Assembly: GCF_030068475.1 (NCBI RefSeq)
Contig: NZ_JAQOSP010000105.1
Location: forward strand, 1 to 64,000
DNA: 64,000 nt
From: Roseofilum acuticapitatum BLCC-M154
Lineage (GTDB): Bacteria > Cyanobacteriota > Cyanobacteriia > Cyanobacteriales > Desertifilaceae
Reading direction: 5' to 3'
Below are positions 19,708 through 28,281 of the stretch, piece after piece (positions within the stretch are counted from its first letter, which is position 1; each line of letters starts with the position of its first letter). A program made the position numbers and the translations under genes. A model generated the notes under the pieces. The model saw only the letters and a list, made by a program, of their open reading frames with translations. It was not told the origin of the DNA and searched no databases.

Positions 19708-20346
19708 ATGGCAATTTATCTCGATTCTGCGCTCATTTCTGAAGCCCAAACCGCGATTGAATGGGGATGGGTCAAAGGGATTACCACTAACCCCACTTTA
19801 TTAGCTAAAAGTGACCTTTCGCCCCAAGAAACTTTAACTCAATTAGCGGCGATCGCACCTGAAGAGTTATTCTATCAACTCACCGCCCCTACCTATGAGG
19901 GCATGATCGCCGAAGGCAAACAAGCCTATGAGATTATCGGCGAAAAAACCGTGTTAAAAATCCCGGCAACGGCGATCGGATTTCAAGCCACAGCCTACTT
20001 ATCGCGCCATATGGACTGTTCCGTGACTGCCATTTATAGTGCAGCCCAGGCGGCGATCGCCCAAGAAGCGGGAGCCAAATATGCGATCGCCTACGTCAAC
20101 CGCGCCACCCGACTCCTAGGGGATGGACTCGCCCTCGTCCAATCCATGGCTCAAATCTTACAAGGCACTTCCACTCAAATTCTAGCCGCCAGTCTCAAAT
20201 CTCCCGAAGAAGCAGCATCTGCTCTACAAGCTGGCGCAAATGTCATCACTGTACCCCTAAACCTTTTGCAACAAATGACCACCCATCCCCTATCAGAAAA
20301 GACCGTCTTGGAATTTAACCAAAACGGTCGAGGAATAGGAGGATAA
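19708..20346 (+). CDS. small transaldolase / fructose-6-phosphate aldolase-like protein
   Basis: A 212-residue TIM-barrel aldolase of the TalC/MipB size class. GITTNPTLLAK at residues 24-34 and the Schiff-base lysine in VLKIPATAIG near residue 84 are both present, and TAIYSAAQA and ANVITVPL match the family. It acts on sugar phosphates; transaldolase or F6P-aldolase activity cannot be told apart by eye. It is convergent with the SpoIID-like gene, separated by only 9 bp. Confidence 0.85.
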   Translation: MAIYLDSALISEAQTAIEWGWVKGITTNPTLLAKSDLSPQETLTQLAAIAPEELFYQLTAPTYEGMIAEGKQAYEIIGEKTVLKIPATAIGFQATAYLSRHMDCSVTAIYSAAQAAIAQEAGAKYAIAYVNRATRLLGDGLALVQSMAQILQGTSTQILAASLKSPEEAASALQAGANVITVPLNLLQQMTTHPLSEKTVLEFNQNGRGIGG

Positions 20347-20355
20347 AGATATTCC

Positions 20356-21534
20356 CTACTCAGCTACCCGCACCCTAGCCAAATAAGCATCCGTATAATA
20401 ATGGCGGAGAATATCCTGATAGGTTGACCCTTGAGAAGCCATCGCATAGGCTCCATATTGGCTCAGTCCCAAACCATGGCCAAATCCCCGGCCTTGAACT
20501 TGGAAACTTCTCGCCCCTGTTGCCTTATCTCCCGTACTAGCCGGTTGAATTGTAAATAAGGTACTTCTCAACCCTAGTGCTTTTCTAAACTGGGCCCCAG
20601 TAACCACCTTTTCTCCCTGATCGCCAGTAATTTTTAGCGTCCGAACGCGACCTTGGGGGGTTTTTTCTTGAGGGACAATAGACACCACATTACCCACTCC
20701 TGCGGTTAACTCGCTGATATCGTCGAGAGTGAATACCTCTGTCCATTGATAAACAGGAGCTTGCTGATCGTAATCGGGTACAGCTCGCAGATAGGGACGA
20801 GCTTCTGACCAAATATCTTCCACATTCTCCGTATGACCGCCAGAGGAGGAATGAAAGACCGCTTCAATAATTGCGCCATTGTAGGCCAAAATTTGCCCTT
20901 GGGTGGCATCTACGGCTTGCTGAGTGCTGACATATTCATCTTGTACCCCACCATAGACCTGCCAGAAGGTATTATTCCCCACATCATAAATTTTATCGGC
21001 TGTCTTTTCCCGGTGATAAAGGGCATAGCTGCGAGCCGATACCGCCTGAGCTTTCAGAGCTTCCAGGGGCCAAGAGGGGATCATTTCGCCGCCGACTACA
21101 CTGTAGAGATAGTGTTCAATATCGACATAATTAATGGCGGTAATTCCTTCATCTGTGGGTGTAATGAGTAGTCTACCTCGATACCAGCGATCGCCAATCC
21201 ACACTAACCCACCATTTTCTGGCTCAATCCACAGTTGTCCCGCTCGCCACTGGGCTAAAGACACCCCATAATAATCAGACTGAGCCGTAAACCCATCCAT
21301 GGGGTTTAACTCCCCAATCACCTGACCATTGGCATCTTTGACAATAGCGGCCGTAGAACTACCAATTTTGACTTGATCGGCATCTTCCTGAATGGCGACC
21401 CGCAATTCTACTTCCGCCGCACTTGCTAAAGAAGCCATCACCATCCAGAGCAGGGTGGTGAGCCACCAATGGGGTTTAAGGGGTTTCAATAGGGACTGAA
21501 AGGGAATGAAGAAAATACTGAACACAGAAGCCAT
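20356..21534 (-). CDS. SpoIID/LytB-domain secreted protein
   Basis: A 392-residue protein with an N-terminal hydrophobic anchor or signal (residues 20-45). The SpoIID/LytB domain shows YLYSVVGGEMIPSWPLEALK, AVSARSYALYH, SSSGGHTENVEDIW and RGFGHGLGLSQYGAYAMA. SpoIID is a lytic transglycosylase acting on denuded glycan strands; cyanobacterial members act in the periplasm with an undefined role in peptidoglycan remodelling. The ATG at 21534 opens directly on the signal. Confidence 0.9.
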   Translation of the reverse strand: MASVFSIFFIPFQSLLKPLKPHWWLTTLLWMVMASLASAAEVELRVAIQEDADQVKIGSSTAAIVKDANGQVIGELNPMDGFTAQSDYYGVSLAQWRAGQLWIEPENGGLVWIGDRWYRGRLLITPTDEGITAINYVDIEHYLYSVVGGEMIPSWPLEALKAQAVSARSYALYHREKTADKIYDVGNNTFWQVYGGVQDEYVSTQQAVDATQGQILAYNGAIIEAVFHSSSGGHTENVEDIWSEARPYLRAVPDYDQQAPVYQWTEVFTLDDISELTAGVGNVVSIVPQEKTPQGRVRTLKITGDQGEKVVTGAQFRKALGLRSTLFTIQPASTGDKATGARSFQVQGRGFGHGLGLSQYGAYAMASQGSTYQDILRHYYTDAYLARVRVAE

Positions 21535-21706
21535 AGAAAATCAATCCTGAGTGGGAGTCGTTAAAGAATCTGTACGTTATGGAAAATCTTAATAGACCTT
21601 AACAGATCGTCGGCTCTTATGAGTCAATTTCCGGGAAATTTCCACAGCCATTTTTGGGTAGCGATCCTCTAACGACTTTACCCACCCTAATGCTTAGATG
21701 AGGGTT

Positions 21707-22420
21707 CTATGCTGCGGCAGGCTCTTCATAGGGAATAAAGAGCTTTTTCTCTGCTCCACAGATGGGGCAATTCCAATCATCGGGAATGGCAGAAAAGGGG
21801 GTTCCGGGGGCAATTCCTGAGTCGGGATCGCCTTTGACGGGATCGTAGATCATGGAACATTGACGACAAATCCATTTTTGGGTGGCTTCATCATCGCTGG
21901 GCGCTTTTTTGGTGATGGTTTGACCGTCTAAGCTATGCATTGCATCCGTATATTGACGGGCATGATGCTGTTCAATGCTGGTGAGCAGGCCAAAATTGTG
22001 GGCGGCTTTACGGAAGATTTGGGCGTGTTCTTGGGATTCTTGGGTTTGCGCTTCAAATTCAGCCACGGCATCACTGTCGCGGTCTTCCCGTGCTGCTTCG
22101 GCAAACTCCGGATACATGGTGGTATATTCGTAGGTTTCCCCTTCGATGGCTAATTCTAAGCACCGGGAGGCGATCGCCTTTTTCTGCTCATCTGTCAAAG
22201 ATGCAGGATCGTCAACCACCAGTTCAGGATGGATTAAGCGAAAATGGGCAAAGGCATGTTCAGTTTCCTGATTTGCCGTTTCTCTAAACAGTTTCGCCAG
22301 TTCTGACATTCCTAACTTTTTGGTCACTTCGGCGAAAAATAAATACTTACGGTTAGCCATGGATTCGCCACCGAAAGCAGCTTCGAGATTTTTAGCGGTG
22401 TTGTTATTGGATAAGTCCAT
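21707..22420 (-). CDS. rubrerythrin
   Basis: A 237-residue protein. The N-terminal ferritin-like di-iron domain has [34 protein letters not shown] and [16 protein letters not shown]. The C-terminal rubredoxin-like domain has CRQCSMIY and [11 protein letters not shown], giving four Cys for one iron. It is a peroxide-scavenging enzyme of the oxidative stress response. The start ATG is at 22420; the cupin gene lies further upstream in the same orientation, 47 bp away. Confidence 0.93.
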   Translation of the reverse strand: MDLSNNNTAKNLEAAFGGESMANRKYLFFAEVTKKLGMSELAKLFRETANQETEHAFAHFRLIHPELVVDDPASLTDEQKKAIASRCLELAIEGETYEYTTMYPEFAEAAREDRDSDAVAEFEAQTQESQEHAQIFRKAAHNFGLLTSIEQHHARQYTDAMHSLDGQTITKKAPSDDEATQKWICRQCSMIYDPVKGDPDSGIAPGTPFSAIPDDWNCPICGAEKKLFIPYEEPAAA

Positions 22421-22467
22421 CGTTTAATGTTGCTTTTTTTGGGCGGGTAATTGTATCAACCCTACCA

Positions 22468-22809
22468 TTATAAAGGAACTCTTAAGCCAAAATAAGTCAC
22501 AACTAATTCGGTTGCCCCCGTATTCCGCAGTTCATGAACTTCGCCAACTTCAACGGCAATACAAGTGCCGGGAGACAGGGGATACTCCTGGTTATCTACG
22601 GTAATCATTCCGGTTCCCGATTCGATAAAGAAGACTTCACACATATCTGGATGGCTATGGGAATTGGCGATTTCTCCAGGGGGAAATTTGGCTTGGGAAA
22701 AGTTAGTTAAATGGGGTAAATCTCCCATGCGTAACATCACTTGTTTGCGGATGTTGGCATTGTGAGAAACTCCTTCTTGGGGGAGATTATTTAAGGTGGT
22801 TATTTTCAT
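22468..22809 (-). CDS. small cupin-domain protein
   Basis: A 113-residue single-domain cupin. Motif 1 is HSHPDMCEVFFIESGTG, with His, His and Glu metal ligands; motif 2 is PGTCIAVEVGEVHELRN with the last His. Its substrate is unknown. Its ATG overlaps the stop of the 115-residue gene by one base (TGATG), a sign of translational coupling. Confidence 0.85.
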   Translation of the reverse strand: MKITTLNNLPQEGVSHNANIRKQVMLRMGDLPHLTNFSQAKFPPGEIANSHSHPDMCEVFFIESGTGMITVDNQEYPLSPGTCIAVEVGEVHELRNTGATELVVTYFGLRVPL

Positions 22810-23156
22810 CAGTCATCAAGGGGTTGAGACTCTAATGATTTAGGCAAATTACGGACGACCTCGGTTTGAAACCAAACTCTGAGAATGGTTTGTAATTGAA
22901 TTCGACTAATATAGGGCCATCCTCCTTCGGTTTCGATATCTCGCAGGAGTGAATATAAGGCTTGACGGTTATCGGGAAGGGAGTCTTGAAACCAGGTGTC
23001 TCGAATATGACGATGCATGTCTTCGAGACTGCGAAGGATAGCTAATAAGGTAAGGGTATCTTGTTGGTGTGTAGCGGCTAGGGTTTCTATCCGCTCCAGA
23101 GTGGTTTTGAGTTCCTGTTTCCAGGGTTGTACATTAGGGTCTAAATCCTTGTGCAT
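22809..23156 (-). CDS. conserved cyanobacterial protein, function unknown
   Basis: A 115-residue, predicted all-helical protein starting MHKDLDPNVQPWKQELK, with LAILRSLEDMHRHIRDTWF in the middle. It has no signal peptide, no Cys and no metal motif. It is coupled to the cupin downstream by a one-base overlap, suggesting a shared job. I do not recognise a named family. Confidence 0.65.
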   Translation of the reverse strand: MHKDLDPNVQPWKQELKTTLERIETLAATHQQDTLTLLAILRSLEDMHRHIRDTWFQDSLPDNRQALYSLLRDIETEGGWPYISRIQLQTILRVWFQTEVVRNLPKSLESQPLDD

Positions 23157-23241
23157 CCGTGATTGAGTTGACTTATATTCGGGAGTTCGATCGCTTCAGT
23201 GTAACCGAAAACTGGCGATCGCCGCTAATCCCCCATCTTAA

Positions 23242-23844
23242 TTACAGTCGATAGCGCTGGAGCAGCCGATCGATCTGTTGAAATAATTCGGACTCAGTAG
23301 AAGAGTTGTCTAACAGGCGATCGCCACGCTGAACTTTCTCATCTAACGGCATTTGGCTGTTTATCCTCATCTGCGCTTGGTCTAAAGTCAAGTGATTGCG
23401 GTTCATAAGTCGTTCGATTTGTTGCTCTTCAGAACAGTAAATCACCCAAATCTCCTCCACCAGATGCGTCATCTGGGCTTCAAACAGGAGAGGAATAGAG
23501 AATACCAGGGTATCCTGGGGAGAAGATTGGTTAAGGATAGTGTAGAGGCGATCGCGTACATAGGGATGAATTTGCTGCTCTAACCATTGTCGCTCAACCG
23601 GGTGATTAAACACAATTTCCCCCAACTGCTGCCGATTTAATCCCCCTTCCGGTAACTGAATCGACTCCCCATATCGTTGCACAACGCGCTCAAAAATCGG
23701 CGATTCCGGTTGTACCGCTTCCCGCGCATAAACATCCGCATCAAACACCGGCAACCCATACCGCCTTTCCAGATATTCAGTCACCGTACTTTTTCCCGTC
23801 GCAATTCCTCCAGTAATTCCAATTTGCGCTTGTTTTCGACTCAT
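23242..23844 (-). CDS. coaE: dephospho-CoA kinase
   Basis: A 200-residue P-loop kinase: GITGGIATGKSTV at the N terminus, VFDADVYAREAV with the substrate-binding Asp, and the LID region RNHLTLDQAQMRINSQM. It performs the last step of coenzyme A synthesis. I chose the ATG at 23844, with AAGGGA ten bases upstream; a start at 23880 would add twelve charged residues not typical of the family. It is followed by the polysaccharide cluster upstream on the same strand. Confidence 0.92.
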   Translation of the reverse strand: MSRKQAQIGITGGIATGKSTVTEYLERRYGLPVFDADVYAREAVQPESPIFERVVQRYGESIQLPEGGLNRQQLGEIVFNHPVERQWLEQQIHPYVRDRLYTILNQSSPQDTLVFSIPLLFEAQMTHLVEEIWVIYCSEEQQIERLMNRNHLTLDQAQMRINSQMPLDEKVQRGDRLLDNSSTESELFQQIDRLLQRYRL

Positions 23845-23892
23845 TGATCGATCGTCCCTTGTCATTTTGATCTTCATCATCTAAAACATTAG

Positions 23893-25065
23893 CTAACCCA
23901 AAAGTTCTTGAATCAATGTTTTGAACGTTCTGATAGCTATTTTCCAATTCAGCCGAGACTCGTATTCCTGAAATGAAGACAGAGCCAAAGACTGATACGC
24001 TTCTCGATTGTGTAGCATCTCTAGGATATACTCGCTATAAACTGAACTTTCAGTTTCCAAGGAAAATGTCTTTCCATTTTTTCCATCTTGAATAATCGTC
24101 GGAATTCCACCAATATTAGTGCTGACACAAGGCACACCATAGGAATTAGCCTCGATTAAAACATGAGGAGAACAGTCGGCTAAAGTGTGTAATATTAAGA
24201 AATGAGACGCAGAAAATAAATGATCGAGTTGTTGTTGTCCAGATGTTGTGGATTTATCGATATATCCAATAATATTAACAAAATCGAGACTTGATACCCA
24301 TTTAGGGGGTTGACATCCCACTACATTTAAGTCTGTTTTTACTCCTGCATTGTTTAAGTTTTTGGCAACTTCTACCGCAAAATCCCCTCCTTTGCGTTCC
24401 CAATCTACACCGATAAATAACAGTTGACATTGATCGGGGTTTCGGTTTTGAATCGATAATTCAATATCGGATAAAGTTCTTGTACTTTTCAGATTCGCTC
24501 CCCAAGGGATAACGCTCACTTTCTCAGAGGGCAAATTATAAATTTTCATTGATTCCTCGGCAGCCCAATCGGATGTGAAAATCAGGCGATCGCACCGATC
24601 AAAAGCTGACTTTTCTAAGCGATAAATATTTCTTGTTGTTTCACCAGACAAATTATTTAAATAAGAATAAAAATTGATTAAACTCCCTAAAGGTGCATCT
24701 GTCCATAGAACTAGAGGTTTAGGGCTTTTTAAGTAGGCAAAAGGAATCGCATTTTCTGGACAGAGTGCCAGATTTGAGGTAGAAATTGATAACTTTTTTT
24801 CTATCTGTTTAGCATAATATTTCAAAACCATCGGTTCTGCCCAACTATAATAATCTTGTTTAAATAACTTGCGATAAAACAGCCATTTTAAGCGCGTGAC
24901 TGGAGTCTTGTATTTTTCTAAAGGGCCGAGATAGTTTAAGGTAACGTCTTGAGCTTGTAATTCTTGAGACAGATAAGAACCGGCCGTATACATTCCCGTA
25001 TGTTGTTTGGGCCAGCTAGAGGGGTTAAATACATCATAAGTGGTTATATAATCGAGTTGGATCAT
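23893..25065 (-). CDS. glycosyltransferase family 4-like protein
   Basis: A 390-residue GT-B glycosyltransferase. The N-terminal half has a DYITTYDVFNPSSWPKQ opening. The C-terminal half carries QLLFIGVDWERKGGDFAVEV and the nucleotide-sugar site HVLIEANSYGVPCVSTNIGG (an E-x7-type motif). It is clearly a paralogue of the next gene upstream (25078): matching motifs LLFIGVDW-RKGG and IDKSTxxGxxQL occur in the same order, so it arose by tandem duplication. It is part of a four-gene glycosyltransferase run and probably adds a sugar to a surface polysaccharide. Confidence 0.87.
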   Translation of the reverse strand: MIQLDYITTYDVFNPSSWPKQHTGMYTAGSYLSQELQAQDVTLNYLGPLEKYKTPVTRLKWLFYRKLFKQDYYSWAEPMVLKYYAKQIEKKLSISTSNLALCPENAIPFAYLKSPKPLVLWTDAPLGSLINFYSYLNNLSGETTRNIYRLEKSAFDRCDRLIFTSDWAAEESMKIYNLPSEKVSVIPWGANLKSTRTLSDIELSIQNRNPDQCQLLFIGVDWERKGGDFAVEVAKNLNNAGVKTDLNVVGCQPPKWVSSLDFVNIIGYIDKSTTSGQQQLDHLFSASHFLILHTLADCSPHVLIEANSYGVPCVSTNIGGIPTIIQDGKNGKTFSLETESSVYSEYILEMLHNREAYQSLALSSFQEYESRLNWKIAIRTFKTLIQELLG

Positions 25066-25077
25066 TTTATTCTCATT

Positions 25078-26244
25078 TCAAGGTTTTTCTATGAGGTCTT
25101 GCATCAGCTTATAGGCTAATTCTCCAGCCTTATCCCAATTCAAACGCTCTTGATATTCTTGGAATGAACAAGTAGCTAAAGCCTGATAGGTTTCCCAATC
25201 ATAGAATGTGGATTGAATATACTGGTGATACTCTTCAATTTTGGCATTTAGAGCAAAGGTTTTACCATTTTTACCTTCTCGGATTAATGTGGGAATACCT
25301 CCGACTTGGGTTGATAAGCTAGGGAGTCCGAAAGAACTTGCTTCCCGGATGACTGCTGGCGTGACATCTGCTCTGGAGGGTAAAATTAGGAAGTGAGCCT
25401 GGGCAAAAATTGAATTGAGTTGTTCTCGTCCTTTTTCAGTGGATTTATCAATAAAATCGATCACGGTGACAAAATCGGGTATAGGTTCATCCTGGGGTAG
25501 ACGGGTTCCAACAATAGTTAGCTGGACGGGAAATCCGAATTGATGTAGCGATCGCCCCACATCTAAGGCAATATTACCCCCTTTACGATACCAGTCTACA
25601 CCGATAAACAGCAGATGGCACGTGGCTTTCGACTTCCCACCAATGATATGCTGAATCTCTTCTGGGGTGCGATCGCACTCCATATTTGCCCCCGTAGTCA
25701 CCACCTTTAGCTTTTTGGCGTTAACATTGTATAGTTTTTTTGCTGTTTCTGCTGCCCACTCAGAGGAAAAAATAGCTAATTCAACATTCTGTAATGCTCG
25801 GAAATCAATGGCTTTTAAATATTGCTTAGATCGCCAGCATGTATTTCGATAGACTTCCGGAATTCCCCCACAAGTTGTGTCTGTCCACAACACTTTGGGC
25901 CGGTTATACTTTAAGTAAGCTAAAATCAGAAGATTGGGAGAAAAAATAATATCAGGTTTCCATAATTCTAATTGACGAATAATTTGCTGGCAATAGTTTT
26001 GATTCACCGAAGGTTCCGCCCAATAGAGATACTCTTGTTGAGAAAATATGGTTTCATAAAATCGCCGTTCTAACTTCGCAAAAATTGAATGCTTCTGTTG
26101 TAGCGCACCAATATATAAAAACGACTCCGCCTGCTGTTCCAACATTTTCGCCATCCAGTAGTTGCTTCCCCAGTTACCAACCGAGCCACGGGGCCAACTT
26201 TTGGAGTTGTATAGATCCGAATGGGTTACAAATGCGAGTTTCAT
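25078..26244 (-). CDS. glycosyltransferase family 4-like protein (tandem paralogue)
   Basis: A 388-residue GT-B enzyme with FVTHSDLYNSKSWPRGS at the N terminus, HLLFIGVDWYRKGGNIALDV, and TPAVIREASSFGLPSLSTQVGG near the C terminus. It is similar along its whole length to the downstream gene at 23893, with 12 bp between them. The two could act on successive positions of the same glycan or use different donors. No membrane segment is seen, so it probably works at the cytosolic face. Confidence 0.87.
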   Translation of the reverse strand: MKLAFVTHSDLYNSKSWPRGSVGNWGSNYWMAKMLEQQAESFLYIGALQQKHSIFAKLERRFYETIFSQQEYLYWAEPSVNQNYCQQIIRQLELWKPDIIFSPNLLILAYLKYNRPKVLWTDTTCGGIPEVYRNTCWRSKQYLKAIDFRALQNVELAIFSSEWAAETAKKLYNVNAKKLKVVTTGANMECDRTPEEIQHIIGGKSKATCHLLFIGVDWYRKGGNIALDVGRSLHQFGFPVQLTIVGTRLPQDEPIPDFVTVIDFIDKSTEKGREQLNSIFAQAHFLILPSRADVTPAVIREASSFGLPSLSTQVGGIPTLIREGKNGKTFALNAKIEEYHQYIQSTFYDWETYQALATCSFQEYQERLNWDKAGELAYKLMQDLIEKP

Positions 26245-26262
26245 TTCAACAATTCCTAAAAC

Positions 26263-27309
26263 TTAAATTGACTTAGAACATAAACTTTGATAAAATTTTA
26301 TAGTCTCGTAACTTAACCTTTCCCAATCCAGTTTTTCTAAAGGGGATTGTTGCGATCGCGGTTTTTGTATCCACTCTAAACTTTCTTGTAGTAGATTCGC
26401 ATTTAACTGATTTTCATACACTTTTACCCAATCAGAGCCTACCCAGGTTTGCAGTTCAGCCATGGCTCCTTGATTCGGAACCAGGATCGGACAATCGAAG
26501 GATAAAGCTAATAAAGCGCTTCCAGAATTGAGGATTTCTGCAAATGGAAGGACAACTAAATCGGCGGCTCTATAATAAAATTGCAGCTCTTCATTAGGGA
26601 CATATCCGAACAGCAGACGAATTCGGGAATCTTGATAAGCAGACTTTTCGAGTTCCCCTTGCATTTCTGGAAGATCGAGACGGCCAACGATCAGTAAAAT
26701 AGCGTCAGGATCGTCTAATTCTCGAAAAGTTTGAATTAGGAGGGGAATATTTTTATAAGGGGCAATGTATCCGAGAAATAGGATAACATTGGAGGTTTGG
26801 GGCATATTGAGCTGATTTCGGGCAGTGGCGCGATCGCACTCATCGGCATATTCTCCCCGATAATGACCATGGGGAATTATCCCACAAGGACGCTCTCTGA
26901 GGCTAGGATAGCATTCTTGGGCAAGCTCTTTGCCTATCTGACACATGCTGATATAGCCATCAATGCGCTTGAGCAGTTCCCCTTGAAACCATTCTGCTAC
27001 TTTGGGATGAAGCACAATATGAGGAATTTTATCGTGAAATGTCCAAACAATTCGAGTGCCTCTAAATTTAGCCCAATCAATTAACACTAACATCATCCGA
27101 GCGCGAATCCCGGCAATGATACCATTAGGATGGCGAACAATTGTTTCCGCAGCCCAATGGAGATGAAAAACATCATAGCGCTTGCTCAGTAACCGCTTGA
27201 ATGAAAATTCTTCAACCTGGACTCCTTGTTTAGCCATGGGTTGATATAATAACCAATTATAAGGATTAAGATATCGCGTCTTAAACGCCGGCCAAGCAAG
27301 CACTTTCAT
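26263..27309 (-). CDS. glycosyltransferase, GT-B fold
   Basis: A 348-residue protein with FHLHWAAETIVRHP near the N terminus, NVILFLGYIAPYKNIPLLIQ at the start of the donor domain, and NSGSALLALSFDCPILVPNQGA at the nucleotide-sugar site. It is not a close paralogue of the two following genes. It lies 4 bp from the HpsE-like gene, so the four transferases form one transcript. Its acceptor is unknown. Confidence 0.87.
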   Translation of the reverse strand: MKVLAWPAFKTRYLNPYNWLLYQPMAKQGVQVEEFSFKRLLSKRYDVFHLHWAAETIVRHPNGIIAGIRARMMLVLIDWAKFRGTRIVWTFHDKIPHIVLHPKVAEWFQGELLKRIDGYISMCQIGKELAQECYPSLRERPCGIIPHGHYRGEYADECDRATARNQLNMPQTSNVILFLGYIAPYKNIPLLIQTFRELDDPDAILLIVGRLDLPEMQGELEKSAYQDSRIRLLFGYVPNEELQFYYRAADLVVLPFAEILNSGSALLALSFDCPILVPNQGAMAELQTWVGSDWVKVYENQLNANLLQESLEWIQKPRSQQSPLEKLDWERLSYETIKFYQSLCSKSI

Positions 27310-27313
27310 AAAT

Positions 27314-28270
27314 TTATACTTTATCTAGATATTTATTTTTCCACAAATATAATGGACTTTTCAAGCTATTCACCAGCATCTCCAATTGACAAGCAGCAGT
27401 CAAATTGGATTTAACTTGAGTCCGGTAACGCAAAAATAATAGAATCATTCTTCTTATATCATTGACCATATAAATTGGATAAATTAATGGTCGTTGCCAA
27501 GGCTTAAAATTAATGGTTCGAGTTACATAGCGACTCAAGCCAATTCCCTGAAGTAGAGAGAGTAAGTAGGAGCGCTGTAAACGAGAATCTGGAATTTTGT
27601 GATCGATTTCCATTTGGGGATTGTACCAAATTTCCCAGCCATTTTTGCGAAGGTAAGATAAAGTCTCCAAATCTTCAGAAGTCAACCAACTTCTTTCGAC
27701 TCTTCCTGTTAAAATCAGGTTTTCTGGGACGCTAGTCAACCAAGCCTGTTTGCGAACGACTAACCCCGCACTAGGAGGTAATAGATTATTTTTGGGACTG
27801 TATTCTAGGGGCTGATCTCCTCGTTCGACAATAGCCAAAAAACCTAGAAGTGGTTGAACCTCTTCTGAAGGAGGAGATTCAAATTTCCCATGAATTTGAC
27901 TGCCAAATGCGCCCGCTTGGGGATACTCTTGTGCGAACTTCAAGGCAGAACATACCCAATTTTGACTCGGCAGATTATCATCATCTAAGAACCCAATTAA
28001 CTCAGAATTTGACTGTTCTACCCCTTGCTGACGAGCGAAAGCTGCACCTTGTTGTTTTTCAAATTCATATCGCAAAGGAATGTTTAAATCCCAAGTTTTT
28101 TGGTAGTCTTGGAACACTTGGGCGGTGTTGTCTGTACTGTTATTATCCACTAGGATAATTTCCCAACTCAGGGACTCAACCCCGGTTTGTTGGCGCAACT
28201 TATCCAAAACTTCTGGAAATCGGTTTGCGCCATTATAGGTAGGAATCGCAACTGTAAATTGGACAGACAT
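27314..28270 (-). CDS. family 2 glycosyltransferase, HpsE-like
   Basis: A 318-residue GT-A enzyme: FTVAIPTYNGANRFPEVL at the N terminus, ILVDNNSTDNT, the metal-binding DxD-like FLDDDNLPSQNWV, and SWLTSEDLETLSYL later. The pattern and length resemble HpsE, a glycosyltransferase of the hormogonium polysaccharide locus of Nostoc. The accompanying pseudopilin-like hps genes are not here, so the assignment to that pathway is an inference. It is the first of four transferases on this strand and lies 11 bp after clpB. Confidence 0.8.
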   Translation of the reverse strand: MSVQFTVAIPTYNGANRFPEVLDKLRQQTGVESLSWEIILVDNNSTDNTAQVFQDYQKTWDLNIPLRYEFEKQQGAAFARQQGVEQSNSELIGFLDDDNLPSQNWVCSALKFAQEYPQAGAFGSQIHGKFESPPSEEVQPLLGFLAIVERGDQPLEYSPKNNLLPPSAGLVVRKQAWLTSVPENLILTGRVERSWLTSEDLETLSYLRKNGWEIWYNPQMEIDHKIPDSRLQRSYLLSLLQGIGLSRYVTRTINFKPWQRPLIYPIYMVNDIRRMILLFLRYRTQVKSNLTAACQLEMLVNSLKSPLYLWKNKYLDKV

Positions 28271-28281
28271 TTTTCCTCTCC

